Below are positions 53,901 to 62,344 of a stretch of 64,000 nt of DNA, in pieces. Origin of the DNA: Azospirillum tabaci (GTDB taxonomy: Bacteria; Pseudomonadota; Alphaproteobacteria; Azospirillales; Azospirillaceae); NCBI RefSeq assembly GCF_014596085.1, contig NZ_JACCJY010000008.1:62001-126000 (forward strand). The letters are read 5' to 3'. The number at the start of each line of letters is the position of its first letter. Position 1 is the first letter of the stretch. Position numbers and translations under genes: made by a program. The notes under the pieces are model-generated. The model made no database searches and was not told where the DNA came from. It was given only the letters and a program-made list of their open reading frames with translations.

Positions 53901-54045
53901 GATCGGGGCGGGGGTGAACATCAACGACCTCGGCCTGCACGACCCGACCCGTCCGGGCGCCTCGGTCTGGGTCGATCCCATCGCCGGAACGGCGGTGCGC
54001 CAGGGCCTCCCCGCCAAGCTGGAGCGGGTGGCCGCGGCGGCGTGA
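50938..54045 (+). CDS. ttrA: TtrA-like molybdopterin oxidoreductase, probable tetrathionate reductase
   Basis: 1,035 residues, close to known TtrA (about 1,020). Tat signal SRRLLLKTSAAGGALAAF. The [4Fe-4S] motif CLGCTTLCGVRV near 79-90 with a fourth Cys in STACGRGN. The probable molybdenum ligand is Cys in GHGSYCGGAYRSG near 260. Molybdopterin-binding blocks continue (LFIGTAPSNAGNPFKRQ, LFLWNSNPLYGIPG, AVEHGFGHKEFG). Reduces tetrathionate to thiosulfate in TtrA; selenate, arsenate or another oxyanion is possible. Terminator-like repeat follows at 54076. Confidence 0.87.
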   Translation: MSISRRLLLKTSAAGGALAAFAGGFSDTGRKLVKGAWAGDKPDHAISGNAPAPEFRVDPATGALTPTPGQIVANVACLGCTTLCGVRVRVDVEKNKVLRVAGNPYSPLSTDPFLPYGTPIKESFKSLSRLDEKGLKGRSTACGRGNAALEMLTSPFRVATPMKRVGPRGSGRWEPIAFDRLVEEIAEGGDLFGEGSVPGLRSLRDLKTLIDPAAPELGPKVNQVALLSSVNDGREPFVRRFFNQALGTINFVGHGSYCGGAYRSGSGAVFGDAKKMPHAKPDLQNAEFVLFIGTAPSNAGNPFKRQAMLLAKGRTDGVLNYVVVDPVLTNADNRAAAERSNWIPIRPGTDGALVMGMMRWMFENGRIDSNYLSQPNGKAAEAAGEAGWCNATHLVIQQAGHPRDGRMLRASDLGWVTLDDKERYGAKDAFVVLDPAGTPVAHDALTGPATLFHSGTVATPVDEVAVKTSLTLLREQAMRLDLAGYADACGIPADVIAGLAREFTSHGKKAAANAHGGMMAGNGFYNAFSVVTLNTLIGNLNWKGGTIFGGGRFPDEQDGPRYKLASFPGQVKPSGTPISRPVPYEKSSEFKAKKEAGKPYPAKAPWYPNAPQLTTEYLTSGVVDGYPYPLKALFLWNSNPLYGIPGVRTQVEATLRDPKALPLIVAIDPFINESTAFADYIIPDTVLYETWGWAAPWAGVPTKTSTARWPVVTPRTEPLPDGRHVQMETFLIALAKRLGLPGFGPDAIADMDGSTYPLERPEDWYLRGGANIAWLGKQPVPDATDEDIALSGVARVLPALQAVLKEEEWRKVAFILARGGRYQNQAEGFEGDRATHRFKDGLLVYNEAVGAARSSVTGKRWTGTAAWTPPAFADGTPMRQVHTAEDWPFQLISSKSVLVSAYTIAASRLRHLHPENPVGINAEDARRLGIATGDRIRIATPGESELATAIVRHGVMPGVLAVEHGFGHKEFGARPHVIGGHRQPVVPEIGAGVNINDLGLHDPTRPGASVWVDPIAGTAVRQGLPAKLERVAAAA

Positions 54046-54075
54046 GCCTTCCGTCCGGTAATCACGGCTAAAATT

Positions 54076-54098
54076 CCCTCTCCCCTCCGGGGAGAGGG
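54076..54098. terminator. CCCTCTCCCC / GGGGAGAGGG hairpin between convergent genes
   Basis: A 10-bp perfect stem with a 3-base loop, between the ttrA and helicase stop codons. Can serve both directions. Confidence 0.75.
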
Positions 54099-54106
54099 CT
54101 ACACCG

Positions 54107-55303
54107 TCACGCGTCGATGTCCGGCATCCGCCAGTTCCCGCCGAGATCGGCGTTGCGCAACAGCAGGAACAGCTCGTCCTGCGAGCGGGTGACGGCGGTG
54201 TAGAGCCAGCGCCACTTGTGCTCGCGGAAGGCGGCGGAGTCGTCGAGCACGGTGACGGAGGGGAACTCCGACCCCTGAGCGGAATGGCAGGTGATCATCC
54301 AGGCCCAATCGAACTGCTGCACGTCGCGCTCCACCCGCGGCGCCTTGGTCTCGCCGCTGTAGTGGGCCTGGAACATCCAGGGGTGGACCATCAGCTTGCT
54401 GCGGGGCTTCACCTCGTCCTCCATATGGACGCCGAGCGACCACAGCCCGTCCTGGCGGCCCCGCCCCTCCGCCGCCGGGCGGGTCAGCGTGCCGATCATG
54501 CCGTTGAACAGCCCCTCCTCGCGGTCGTTGCGGCGGCAGATCACCCGCTCGCCCGCCTGGGGCATCACCGTGTCGAAGCCGTGGCGGGTGCGGATGCGCC
54601 GGGTGAAGTCGGTGCGCACACGGTGGGTGCCGCAGATGGTCTGGGTGTCCACCCGCAGGGCCAGCGGCTCGGTCATCCGGTTCAGCGGCAGGACATGGGC
54701 GTTCCCGGCGGTGCCGAAGCGGCGCGGCAGCTCCTGCCGGCGCAGCAGATGGGCGAGCCGGATCACCGGGCTCTCCCGCGCCGTGCGGTGCGGCTCGACC
54801 AGCCGGAAATCCGGCTCGCCCTTGGTCAGCGTGCCCTGGCCGGTCACCGGCGGAAGCTGGTAGTCGTCGGCGATCATCAGGATCTTCTTGCCGGAGCGCA
54901 GCAGGTCGCCCGCCACGTCGTCCCCGACCATCGAGCCCTCGTCGCAGACGATCAGGTCGGCCTCGGCGAACTTGCCCTCCGACTTGCGGGCGAAGAACAG
55001 CTCGCCGGTGTCGTCGTCCTGCCGCGGCGCGTAGATCAGCGAATGCAGCGTCGCCGCCCGGTCGATGCCCTTGCGGCGCAGCACCTGCGCCGCCTTGCCG
55101 GTGGGCGCGCCGACCACGAAATTCTCCAGGTTGCGGCGGTCCTGGAGATGGTCCAGGGCGAAGACGGTGGTCTTGGTCTTGCCGGTCCCGGCCTCGCCGG
55201 CCAGCCAGAACATCTGGGGGGCCGCGGGGTCGGCGTACCAGGCGTCGATGGCCTGGATCGCCCGGAACTGCTCGTCGGTCGGGGTGTCGGTGGTGCTGGG
55301 CAT
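54107..55303 (-). CDS. RecD/Dda-like superfamily 1B DNA helicase
   Basis: 398 residues. Walker A GEAGTGKTKT near 36-45, motif Ia region VVGAPTGKAAQVLRRKG, motif II VCDEGSMVG near 118, motif III ILMIADDYQLPPV near 139-151, and motif V/VI ITCHSAQGSEFPSV and YTAVTRSQDELFLL at the end. This is a compact ATP-dependent 5-prime to 3-prime helicase akin to Dda or the helicase half of RecD2; such small forms are common on phage and mobile DNA but also as chromosomal orphans. Convergent with ttrA. Confidence 0.88.
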   Translation of the reverse strand: MPSTTDTPTDEQFRAIQAIDAWYADPAAPQMFWLAGEAGTGKTKTTVFALDHLQDRRNLENFVVGAPTGKAAQVLRRKGIDRAATLHSLIYAPRQDDDTGELFFARKSEGKFAEADLIVCDEGSMVGDDVAGDLLRSGKKILMIADDYQLPPVTGQGTLTKGEPDFRLVEPHRTARESPVIRLAHLLRRQELPRRFGTAGNAHVLPLNRMTEPLALRVDTQTICGTHRVRTDFTRRIRTRHGFDTVMPQAGERVICRRNDREEGLFNGMIGTLTRPAAEGRGRQDGLWSLGVHMEDEVKPRSKLMVHPWMFQAHYSGETKAPRVERDVQQFDWAWMITCHSAQGSEFPSVTVLDDSAAFREHKWRWLYTAVTRSQDELFLLLRNADLGGNWRMPDIDA

Positions 55304-55368
55304 GGAGCGCGGGGGAGGGGGCTGCTGGGCGGGACACAGTAGCCCGGCCGGCCTCCCACGGCCAAGCC

Positions 55369-56562
55369 TTACGGCTCCGAGCGGAAGGGGCCGCTGATGA
55401 GGCGGCGCAGGCCGGCGAACAGGGTCAGCCCGCCCGACACCACCCCGACATAGACGAACAGCGCGTCATGCCCGAACCATTCCATGGCCGCCGTCGCCAG
55501 CAGCGGGCCGAGGGCAGCACCCAACGCCCAGGCGAGCAGGAGCGCGCTGGCCAGCGGCACCGTCTCCTCCACCGTCACATGGTCGTTGGCGTGGGCCACG
55601 CAGATCGCGTAGAGCGACAGGGCGGCGCTGCCCCACAGGGTGAACAGGCCGAGCAGGACGGTCTGCGGCGCCGCCCCGCCGGGTGGGTTGGCGAAGGCGG
55701 CGATCAGGAAGGCGGCGACCGTCGCCACGGCGGACACTGCGAAGATCACCAGCCGCCGGTCGTGGCGGTCCGAAAACCGGCCGATCGGCCATTGCAGCAC
55801 CACGCTGCCGACCTGGATGCCCGACATGATCAGGGCGACCCCGGCGGCGGGCAGGGCGAGCCCGGCGAGCCAGGCCGGGCCGATGCCGGTGACCGCGGTG
55901 TTGCACAGCCCAACCATCAGACAACCGGCGAAGGCCACCGGCGCCCGCCGCACATACTGCCAGGGCGACGGCGCCGGCCCTTTCGGCGCGGCGCTGGCCG
56001 GCGGGCGGATCACCGCCACCGGAACCAGCGACAGGCCATAGCAACCGGCCGCCAGGACGGTCAGCCACAGGGCCGACAGGTCCGGGCTGGCGAGCAGCAT
56101 CTGGCCGCCGATCACCGCCACCTTGCAGGCGATCATGTAAAGGGAGAAGACGCTGCCCCGCGATCCCGGCGGGGACAGGGTGGCCAGCCCGCTTTCCGCG
56201 ACGGTGAGCATCCCGACATAGGACACCCCCATCAGCACCCGCAGCCCCACCCAGGCCCGCGCGTCGGGCAGCAGGTTCAGCAGCAGCGTGGCGACGGCGG
56301 CGAGCAGCCCGAAGGCGGCGAAGGACCACACCCCGCCCACCCGGCGAATCATCCAGGGTGCGGCCCAGCAGCCCAGCACGAAGCCGACCGAATAGGCCGA
56401 CGCCACCGCCCCGACGACCAGCGGCGGGGCCGCCGCCTCGGCGAGGCGGAGCGGCAGCAGGATCTGCAGGATGCCGTTGGCGACCTGGATGACGCAGACG
56501 CCGAGGATCAGCGCGGCCAGCACCGTGACCGGCGAGGCGGGCGCCCGATGGGTGTGGGGCAA
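55369..56562 (-). CDS. MFS transporter, YcaD-like
   Basis: About 397 residues if TTG 56562 is the start; the frame runs back to an ATG at 56634 inside the ABC ATPase gene, but that extension is a shadow of the ATPase tail. Twelve membrane segments. The MFS motifs GCWAAPWMIRRVGGVW (between helices 2 and 3) and SDRHDRRLVIFAVS (helices 8-9) are plain. Substrate unknown. It may be co-transcribed with the ABC importer upstream. Confidence 0.8.
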   Translation of the reverse strand: MPHTHRAPASPVTVLAALILGVCVIQVANGILQILLPLRLAEAAAPPLVVGAVASAYSVGFVLGCWAAPWMIRRVGGVWSFAAFGLLAAVATLLLNLLPDARAWVGLRVLMGVSYVGMLTVAESGLATLSPPGSRGSVFSLYMIACKVAVIGGQMLLASPDLSALWLTVLAAGCYGLSLVPVAVIRPPASAAPKGPAPSPWQYVRRAPVAFAGCLMVGLCNTAVTGIGPAWLAGLALPAAGVALIMSGIQVGSVVLQWPIGRFSDRHDRRLVIFAVSAVATVAAFLIAAFANPPGGAAPQTVLLGLFTLWGSAALSLYAICVAHANDHVTVEETVPLASALLLAWALGAALGPLLATAAMEWFGHDALFVYVGVVSGGLTLFAGLRRLISGPFRSEP

Positions 56563-56575
56563 GATGGACGGAGCG

Positions 56576-57385
56576 TCAGTGGTTGCCGGGCAGGGCGTCC
56601 AGCGGGTCGTCCGCCACCGGCTGCGGGCGGGCACCGGCGAGATGGCCGTCCACCAGAGCGCGCAGGAAGCCGCGGGTGCGCTCCTGCGTCGGGTTGGTGA
56701 AGATCTGCTCCGGCGGGCCGGATTCGACGATGCGCCCGTCGGCCATGACGACGACGGTGTCGGCGACCTCGCGGGCGAAGCCCATCTCGTGGGTCACCAC
56801 CATCATGGTCATGCCTTCCTCGGCCAGCGTCTTCATGACCTGGAGCACCTCGCCGACCAGCTCGGGGTCGAGCGCGGAGGTCGGCTCGTCGAACAGCATC
56901 ACCTTCGGCTTCATGGCGAGCGCGCGGGCGATGGCGGCGCGCTGCTTCTGCCCGCCCGACAGGGTGGACGGATAGACGTCGGCCTTGTCGCCCAGCCCGA
57001 CCTTGCGCAGCAGCTCCATGGCCAGCTCCCGCGCCTCGGCCTTGGCCATGCCGCGCACCACGACGGGGGCGCGCATGACGTTCTCCACCGTGGTCATGTG
57101 CGGGAACAGGTTGAAGGACTGGAAGACCATGCCGGTCTCGGCGCGCAGCGCGTTCAGCTCCTTGTCGGGCAGCGGCTTGCCGTCGGAGATGATGGTCCGG
57201 TGGTTGATGCGGATCTCGCCGCGGTCGGCGGTCTCCAGGCAGTTGCAACAGCGCAGCAGCGTGCTCTTGCCCGAACCCGACGGGCCGATGACCACGGTGG
57301 TGCGCGACGGCGGCACGGTCAGGCTGACGTCCTTCAGCACCTCGGTGCTGCCGAAGCTCTTGTAGACGTTGCGGATCTCGATCAC
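56576..57385 (-). CDS. Polar amino acid ABC transporter ATP-binding protein
   Basis: 269 residues. Walker [10 protein letters not shown] at 34-42, Q-loop [12 protein letters not shown] near 87-98, signature LSGGQKQR near 142-149, Walker [14 protein letters not shown] near 160-172, H-loop [12 protein letters not shown] near 197. The N-terminus to 240 is the GlnQ/HisP pattern; about 25 extra residues at the C-terminus are Pro/Asp-rich. It works with the permease and binding protein immediately upstream (order binding protein, permease, ATPase). The nearby hut genes suggest histidine or a derivative as cargo. Confidence 0.93.
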   Translation of the reverse strand: MIEIRNVYKSFGSTEVLKDVSLTVPPSRTTVVIGPSGSGKSTLLRCCNCLETADRGEIRINHRTIISDGKPLPDKELNALRAETGMVFQSFNLFPHMTTVENVMRAPVVVRGMAKAEARELAMELLRKVGLGDKADVYPSTLSGGQKQRAAIARALAMKPKVMLFDEPTSALDPELVGEVLQVMKTLAEEGMTMMVVTHEMGFAREVADTVVVMADGRIVESGPPEQIFTNPTQERTRGFLRALVDGHLAGARPQPVADDPLDALPGNH

Positions 57386-57389
57386 CGGC

Positions 57390-58052
57390 TTACCCTCTTT
57401 CCACGGTCATGCGCTTTTCGAGCTGGCGCAGGATCCAGGTGGCCGCGTTGGTCAGCACGAAATAGATCAGCGCCACCGCGATGTAGACCTCCAGCGCGCG
57501 GAAGCTGGTGGAGATGATCCGCTGGCCTTCGCGCATGACGTCGTCGATGGTCAGCAGCGACACCAGCGCCGAGTTCTTGATCAGCGCGATGGTCTCGTTG
57601 CCCAGCGGCGGCAGCATGCGGCGGAAGGCCTGGGGCAGGACCACCTCCCACATCGCCTCGCGGTAGGACATGCCGAGCGAGCGGGCGGCCTCCATCTGGC
57701 CGCGGTCGATCGACTGGATGGCGCCGCGCACCACCTCCGACACGTAGGAGCCGCTGTAGATGCCAAGCCCGATCACGCCGCACAGCATCGCCGGCAGCAG
57801 GATGCCGAACTGCGGCAGGCCGAAGAACAGCAGGAACAGCTGCACCAGCAGCGGCGTGCCGCGGATGAAGGCGACGTAGGCCGACGCGATGCCATACAGC
57901 ACGCGCCGCGCCGGATTGAGGCGGATGATGCCGACAAGCAGCCCAAGCACGGCGCTGAGCAGGAAGGCCGCCGCGGTCACCTCGATGGTGACCACGGTGC
58001 CCTTCAGAAGCTCCGGCAACCCTCCCCAGACGGGGGCGAAGTCGAGCGTCAC
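57390..58052 (-). CDS. Polar amino acid ABC transporter permease
   Basis: 220 residues, five membrane segments of the HisM/GlnP type. The opening [21 protein letters not shown], then [25 protein letters not shown] and the coupling EAA loop [34 protein letters not shown] are diagnostic. Only one permease is present, so the transporter probably has a homodimeric membrane core. ATPase gene follows after 4 bases. Confidence 0.93.
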   Translation of the reverse strand: MTLDFAPVWGGLPELLKGTVVTIEVTAAAFLLSAVLGLLVGIIRLNPARRVLYGIASAYVAFIRGTPLLVQLFLLFFGLPQFGILLPAMLCGVIGLGIYSGSYVSEVVRGAIQSIDRGQMEAARSLGMSYREAMWEVVLPQAFRRMLPPLGNETIALIKNSALVSLLTIDDVMREGQRIISTSFRALEVYIAVALIYFVLTNAATWILRQLEKRMTVERG

Positions 58053-58083
58053 GGGAGGGGTCCTCCGTTCACAAGGATATCAA

Positions 58084-58881
58084 TCACTTCTTGGCTTCGA
58101 ACCACTTGTCGATGAGCTTCTGGTAGGTGCCGTCGGCCTTCAGCTTGGTGATGGCGGCGTTCACCTTGGTCACCAGCTCGGTGTTCTCCTTGCGCATGGC
58201 GAAGCCGTAATCCTCGGTGGTGAGCTGGTCGTCCAGCACCTTCACGGTCGGGTGCGTCTGGGCGTAGAGCTTGGCGGCGGGCTTGCCGGTCACTGCGACG
58301 TCGGTGCGGCCGGTCTCGACCTGCCCGAACATCTCGGCGTTGGTCTCCACCTCGACGATCTTCGTCTTCGGGAAATGTTCCTTCAGATGGACGACCGACT
58401 TGGTGCCGATCTGCACGGCGGCGGTCTTGCCTTCGAGGTCCGACGGCCCCTTCACGGTGGTGTTGTTCGCCTTGACCATGATGACGAGGCCGCCCGGATA
58501 GTAGGTGTCGGAGAAGGCGACGACCTTGCGGCGCTCCTCGGTGATGTACATGGCCGAGGCGATCATGTCGAAGCGGTTGGCCATCAGGCCGGGGATCAGG
58601 CCCTTGAAGTCGATGTCCACCCACTCGACGCCCTTGGTGGCGCCCAGCTCCTTGGCGATGGCCTCGACCAGCTCGATGTCGAAGCCGGTCTTCTTGCCGT
58701 CCTGCGAAAATTCGAAGGGCGCGAAGGTGGCGTCCACGCCGACGCGGAAGGTGCCGTTCTGCTTGATCGAGGCGATCACCGCGTCCTGGGCGCGCGCCGG
58801 GACGGACCCGGCGCCGACCACGGTGACGACCGCGGCGGCGGCGAAGGAGGCGGCGGCGAGAAACTTACCGATGGACTTCAT
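58084..58881 (-). CDS. Periplasmic amino acid-binding protein
   Basis: 265 residues with a signal peptide (about 1-32, ending ARAQ). The SBP family 3 signature is GFDIELVEAIAKELG near 66-80, with the ligand-pocket pattern VDATFAPFEF, MIASAMYITEERRKVVAFSDTYYPGG and AVQIGTKS. First gene of the ABC operon. The operator-like 25-nt element at 58973-58997 lies 92 bases upstream and is repeated before hutG, tying uptake to histidine/formiminoglutamate breakdown. Confidence 0.93.
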   Translation of the reverse strand: MKSIGKFLAAASFAAAAVVTVVGAGSVPARAQDAVIASIKQNGTFRVGVDATFAPFEFSQDGKKTGFDIELVEAIAKELGATKGVEWVDIDFKGLIPGLMANRFDMIASAMYITEERRKVVAFSDTYYPGGLVIMVKANNTTVKGPSDLEGKTAAVQIGTKSVVHLKEHFPKTKIVEVETNAEMFGQVETGRTDVAVTGKPAAKLYAQTHPTVKVLDDQLTTEDYGFAMRKENTELVTKVNAAITKLKADGTYQKLIDKWFEAKK

Positions 58882-58972
58882 GGATCAGATTTTCCCTGTT
58901 CGTTGCGCCTGCGTCGCCAAGTTCGAAAGCCCTGGGTGCCCCCCCGAGCAGCGACCGGCTTGGCAGCGCCGT

Positions 58973-58997
58973 GTTTTGCCTATAAAACATATGTTGC
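58973..58997. promoter_or_regulatory. 25-nt operator-like element, copy 1 (ABC importer side)
   Basis: GTTTTGC-N4-AAAACA-N-ATGT-N-GC. The inner part GTTTT-N6-AAAAC is a dyad. The same pattern, differing at only six positions, recurs at 59130-59154 before hutG. The IclR-family gene at 61375 is the likely binder. Confidence 0.6.
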
Positions 58998-59129
58998 CCA
59001 GGGAAAACAGCCGCGTCAACGCCGTTTGTCATACTGGAGCATGACGGACGCCTTATGGCAACGCCGGTGTTGGGGCTGCGTGCCGCGAACGCCGCGACGG
59101 TCATGGGCGCCACAACAGGGATGCAAAAA

Positions 59130-59154
59130 GTTTTGCTGACAAAACAGATGTCGC
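59130..59154. promoter_or_regulatory. 25-nt operator-like element, copy 2 (hutG side)
   Basis: Same pattern as copy 1, with TGAC in place of CTAT between the GTTTTGC and AAAACA blocks. It ends 14 bases before the hutG ATG, directly before the ribosome site, so bound protein would block hutG expression. Confidence 0.6.
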
Positions 59155-59168
59155 AGGGGAGAGAGGGT

Positions 59169-59969
59169 ATGGAGATCTTCGGGTTTCGTGCCGCGCGCCG
59201 TCCGGTGCTGGTCAGCCTGCCCCATGTCGGCACGGCGCTGCCGGACGGATTCATCGGTCGGCTGGTGCCGGAGGGGCAGGGCCTGCCCGACACGGACTGG
59301 CACCTGCCGCGTCTCTACGACTTCCTGGAGGACCTTGGAGTCGGGGTGATCCAGGCGCGCTTCTCGCGCTACGTCGTCGATCTGAACCGCCCCAGCAACG
59401 ATACGCCGCTCTACAGCGGCGCCACCACGGGCCTCTGCCCGACGACCCTGTTCGACGGGGCGCCGCTGTACCGGCCGAGCGCGGAACCGGACGCGGCGGA
59501 GGTGGCGGAGCGGGTCACCCGTTACTGGGCGCCCTACCACGACGCCATCACCGCGGAGATGACCCGGCTGCGCGACCAGTTCGGGCGCGCGGTTCTGTTC
59601 GACGCCCATTCCATCCGCTCCGTCGTGCCGCGGCTGTTCGAGGGGCGGCTTCCCGACCTGAACATCGGCACCAACGACGGGCGCAGCGTCGACCCCGCGC
59701 TGAGCGACCGGCTGGTCGCGGTCGGCGCGGACGCCGGGGCCGACGGCTTCACCCATGTCCTCAACGGGCGCTTCAAGGGTGGCCACATCACCCGCCATTT
59801 CGGGCGCCCGTCCGAGGGCTGGCACGCCGTGCAGCTCGAGATGGCGCAGGTGACCTACATGGAGGAGGATGCTCCCTTCGCCTTCGACGAGTCGCGCGCC
59901 GCGCGGATCCGCCCGCATCTGCGGCGGTTCGTCGGTGCGATGGCTGATTGGGCGGAGGAGCGGGCGTGA
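59169..59969 (+). CDS. hutG: N-formylglutamate deformylase
   Basis: 266 residues from ATG 59169 (AGGGGAGAGAGGG upstream). Family signature: RPVLVSLPHVGTALP, LYDFLEDLGVGVIQARFSRYVVDLNRP near 45-75, VLFDAHSIRSVVPRLFEG near 140, HVLNGRFKGGHITRHFGRP near 195. Converts N-formylglutamate to glutamate and formate, the last step of the five-step histidine pathway. hutF follows; hutH, hutU and hutI are not in the window. Confidence 0.93.
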   Translation: MEIFGFRAARRPVLVSLPHVGTALPDGFIGRLVPEGQGLPDTDWHLPRLYDFLEDLGVGVIQARFSRYVVDLNRPSNDTPLYSGATTGLCPTTLFDGAPLYRPSAEPDAAEVAERVTRYWAPYHDAITAEMTRLRDQFGRAVLFDAHSIRSVVPRLFEGRLPDLNIGTNDGRSVDPALSDRLVAVGADAGADGFTHVLNGRFKGGHITRHFGRPSEGWHAVQLEMAQVTYMEEDAPFAFDESRAARIRPHLRRFVGAMADWAEERA

Positions 59970-59980
59970 CGGAGGCGGCG

Positions 59981-61378
59981 ATGGACAGCGTGAACGGGCT
60001 TTTCTGCGGACGGGCGCTGCTGCCCGAAGGTTGGGCCTCGAACGTGGCGCTGCGTTTCGACGCGCGGGGCACGCTGATCGCGGTCGAACGGGACGCGGAG
60101 GCGAACGGCCTCCCGCAGGCCGCCGGGCCGGTGATCCCTGGCATGCCCAACCTGCACAGCCACGCCTTCCAGCGCGCCATGGCCGGGCTGACCGAATACG
60201 CCGGTGCGTCGGAGGACAGCTTCTGGACGTGGCGCGACGCCATGTACGGCTTCGTCCGCCGGATGACGCCGGAGGCGGCGGAGGCCGTCGCGGCGCTGCT
60301 CTACATGGAGATGGCGAAGCAGGGCTACACGGCGGTGGCGGAGTTCCATTACCTGCACCACGGCGCCGACGGCCGCCCCTACGCCGACCGGGCGGAGATG
60401 TCGCGCCGCATCCTGGCCGCCGCGGACACGGCGGGGATCGGCCTGACCCACCTGCCGGTGCTCTACGCCCACAGCGGCTTCGGCGGCAAGCCGCCGTCCG
60501 ACGGGCAGAAGCGCTTCATCAACGACGTGGACGGGCTGCTGTCCATCGTCTCCACCATGCAGAAGGCGATGGGCGCGGAGCGGGCGGGTCGCCGCGCCGG
60601 CCTCGCCCTGCATTCCCTGCGCGCGGTGACGCCGGAGGAGATGCGCGACGCGCTGGCCGGCCTTGACGCGCTCGACCCCGGCGCGCCCATCCACATCCAC
60701 ATCGCCGAGCAGACGGCGGAGGTGGACGACTGCGTCGCCTGGAGCGGCAAGCGCCCGGTGGAATGGCTGCTGGAGAACGCTCCGGTCGGGCCGCGCTGGT
60801 GCCTCGTCCACGCCACCCACGTCGCCCCGGCGGAGGTGGACGGCATGGCCGCGAGCGGGGCCGTGGCCGGTCTCTGCCTGACGACCGAGGCCAATCTGGG
60901 CGACGGGCTGTTCCCGGCGATCCCCTTCCTGGCACAGGGCGGGCGGTTCGGCGTCGGGTCGGACAGCCACATCAGCGTCTCTGCGGCGGAGGAACTGCGC
61001 CTCCTGGAATACGGCCAGCGGCTGGTGCAGCGGCGGCGCAACGTGTTGCGCATCGGGGATTGCCCGTCCATCGGCGGCGGCCTCTACCGGGCGGCGGTGG
61101 CCGGCGGCGCGCAGGCGCTGGGCCAGCCGGTGGCCGGAGGCGGTATTCAGGTGGGTCAGCCCGCCGACCTCGTCGTGCTTGACGCCGACAACCCGAAACT
61201 GCTTTCTCGGACCGACGACAGCCTTCTGGACGCCTATGTCTTCGCCAGCGACGGGCACGCCGTGCGCGACGTGGTCGCCGCGGGGCGGACCGTGGTGCGC
61301 GAGGGCCGCCACGTCCGGGAGGACGCCATCCGGGCCGCCTACCGGCGCGCCATCGAGGGGTTGCGCCGGGACACATGA
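59981..61378 (+). CDS. hutF: N-formimino-L-glutamate deiminase
   Basis: 465 residues from ATG 59981, which has GGAGG five bases upstream; a GTG at 59966 overlapping the hutG stop is less likely. Amidohydrolase barrel: metal pair HSHAFQRAM near 55-63, IHIHIAEQTAEVDD near 233-246, HATHVAP near 272, and Asp in VGSDSHISVS near 327. It makes N-formylglutamate and ammonia from formiminoglutamate. The IclR gene starts inside its stop codon. Confidence 0.94.
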   Translation: MDSVNGLFCGRALLPEGWASNVALRFDARGTLIAVERDAEANGLPQAAGPVIPGMPNLHSHAFQRAMAGLTEYAGASEDSFWTWRDAMYGFVRRMTPEAAEAVAALLYMEMAKQGYTAVAEFHYLHHGADGRPYADRAEMSRRILAAADTAGIGLTHLPVLYAHSGFGGKPPSDGQKRFINDVDGLLSIVSTMQKAMGAERAGRRAGLALHSLRAVTPEEMRDALAGLDALDPGAPIHIHIAEQTAEVDDCVAWSGKRPVEWLLENAPVGPRWCLVHATHVAPAEVDGMAASGAVAGLCLTTEANLGDGLFPAIPFLAQGGRFGVGSDSHISVSAAEELRLLEYGQRLVQRRRNVLRIGDCPSIGGGLYRAAVAGGAQALGQPVAGGGIQVGQPADLVVLDADNPKLLSRTDDSLLDAYVFASDGHAVRDVVAAGRTVVREGRHVREDAIRAAYRRAIEGLRRDT

Positions 61379-62163
61379 GCGAAACGGATCCGAACACCTA
61401 CATCGCCCCGGCGCTGCAGCGCGGGCTGGCCATCCTGGAGCTGTTCACGCCACAGCGCCGGACCCTGTCCCTGACCGACATCGCCAAGGCGCTGGGGATC
61501 GGGCGGGCCTCGGCCTACCGGCTGGTCTTCACGCTGGAGCATCTCGGCTACATCGGGCGGGCGGGGGACGGCAAGTCCTACCGCCTGGCGCCGCGGTCGA
61601 TGCAGCTCGGCTACCATTACCTGTCGGGGCTGGACGGGATCGAGGTGGCGATCCCCTACATCGACGGGCTGCGCGACAGCACGCAAATCTCCGCCCACAT
61701 GGCGGTGCGCGACGGGACGGAGATCGTCTACGTCTACCGCGCGCACTCGCACATGACGCTGTCCAGCAACATCGCGGTCGGCTACCGCCTGCCGGCCCAC
61801 GCCACCGCGATGGGGCGGATGCTGCTGAGCGGCCTCAGCGACGAGGCCATCGCGCAGCTCTACACCGGCGTGCGGCTGGACCGCTACAGCGACACCACGG
61901 CGGTCACGCTGACCTCGCTGATCCAGGAGGTGGCGGAGGACCGCAAGCGCGGCTGGACGATGAACCGCTCCTCCTTCGTGTCGGGGATCGTCGCCATCGC
62001 GGCGGCCATCCGCGACCACCGGGGCGAGGTCATCGCCGCCATCAACCTCTCCGGCCCCAGCGCCGTGATGGACCAGCCCGCCATGCTCGACCATCTGCGG
62101 ACCAAGGTGGTGGAGACGGCGGACGCGATCTCGCACCAGCTCGGCTACCTGCCGCGAGGATGA
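61375..62163 (+). CDS. IclR-family regulator, probably of the hut/ABC genes
   Basis: 262 residues; ATG 61375 overlaps the hutF stop (ATGA). Winged helix at about 12-75 (QRGLAILELFTPQRRTLSLTDIAKALGIGRASAYRLVFTLEHLGYI) and the IclR effector domain about 85-255 (LPAHATAMGRMLLSGLS, IAAAIRDHRGEVIAAINLSGP). It is coupled to the enzymes it probably controls. The duplicated element at 58973 and 59130 is its best candidate site. Confidence 0.9.
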   Translation: MSETDPNTYIAPALQRGLAILELFTPQRRTLSLTDIAKALGIGRASAYRLVFTLEHLGYIGRAGDGKSYRLAPRSMQLGYHYLSGLDGIEVAIPYIDGLRDSTQISAHMAVRDGTEIVYVYRAHSHMTLSSNIAVGYRLPAHATAMGRMLLSGLSDEAIAQLYTGVRLDRYSDTTAVTLTSLIQEVAEDRKRGWTMNRSSFVSGIVAIAAAIRDHRGEVIAAINLSGPSAVMDQPAMLDHLRTKVVETADAISHQLGYLPRG

Positions 62164-62188
62164 GGAGCGGCTGCTTAAATGACCCTCG

Positions 62189-62323
62189 CCTCTCCGGGGA
62201 GAGGGAGGGGACCCGCGCCGTAGGCGTGGGGAGGGTGAGGGGGTTGCGCTTTTGCCGGACGTAATGCCACGCACGACCCCCTCACCCGGTGCTTCGCACC
62301 ACCCTCTCCCCAGAGGGGAGAGG
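62189..62323. repeat. 135-bp nested GC-rich inverted repeat between iclR-type gene and hutD
   Basis: CCTCTCC-GG-GGAGAGG (62189-62204) and CCTCTCCCC/GGGGAGAGG (62303-62323) sit at the ends; GGGTGAGGGGG (62232-62242) and CCCCCTCACCC (62277-62287) pair between them. Largest copy of the dispersed hairpin family in the window. It separates convergent genes. Confidence 0.7.
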
Positions 62324-62344
62324 ATTTAATCAGGGCGAGCGCCT

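Noticed and set aside
50833..53940. A 1,035-codon open frame opposite ttrA
   Set aside because: Antisense shadow of a clear molybdoenzyme gene; no recognisable domain.
56563..56634. ATG 56634 as start of the MFS transporter
   Set aside because: It would place 24 codons inside the ATPase gene with no membrane pattern; a start near 56562 fits better, though its ribosome site is weak.
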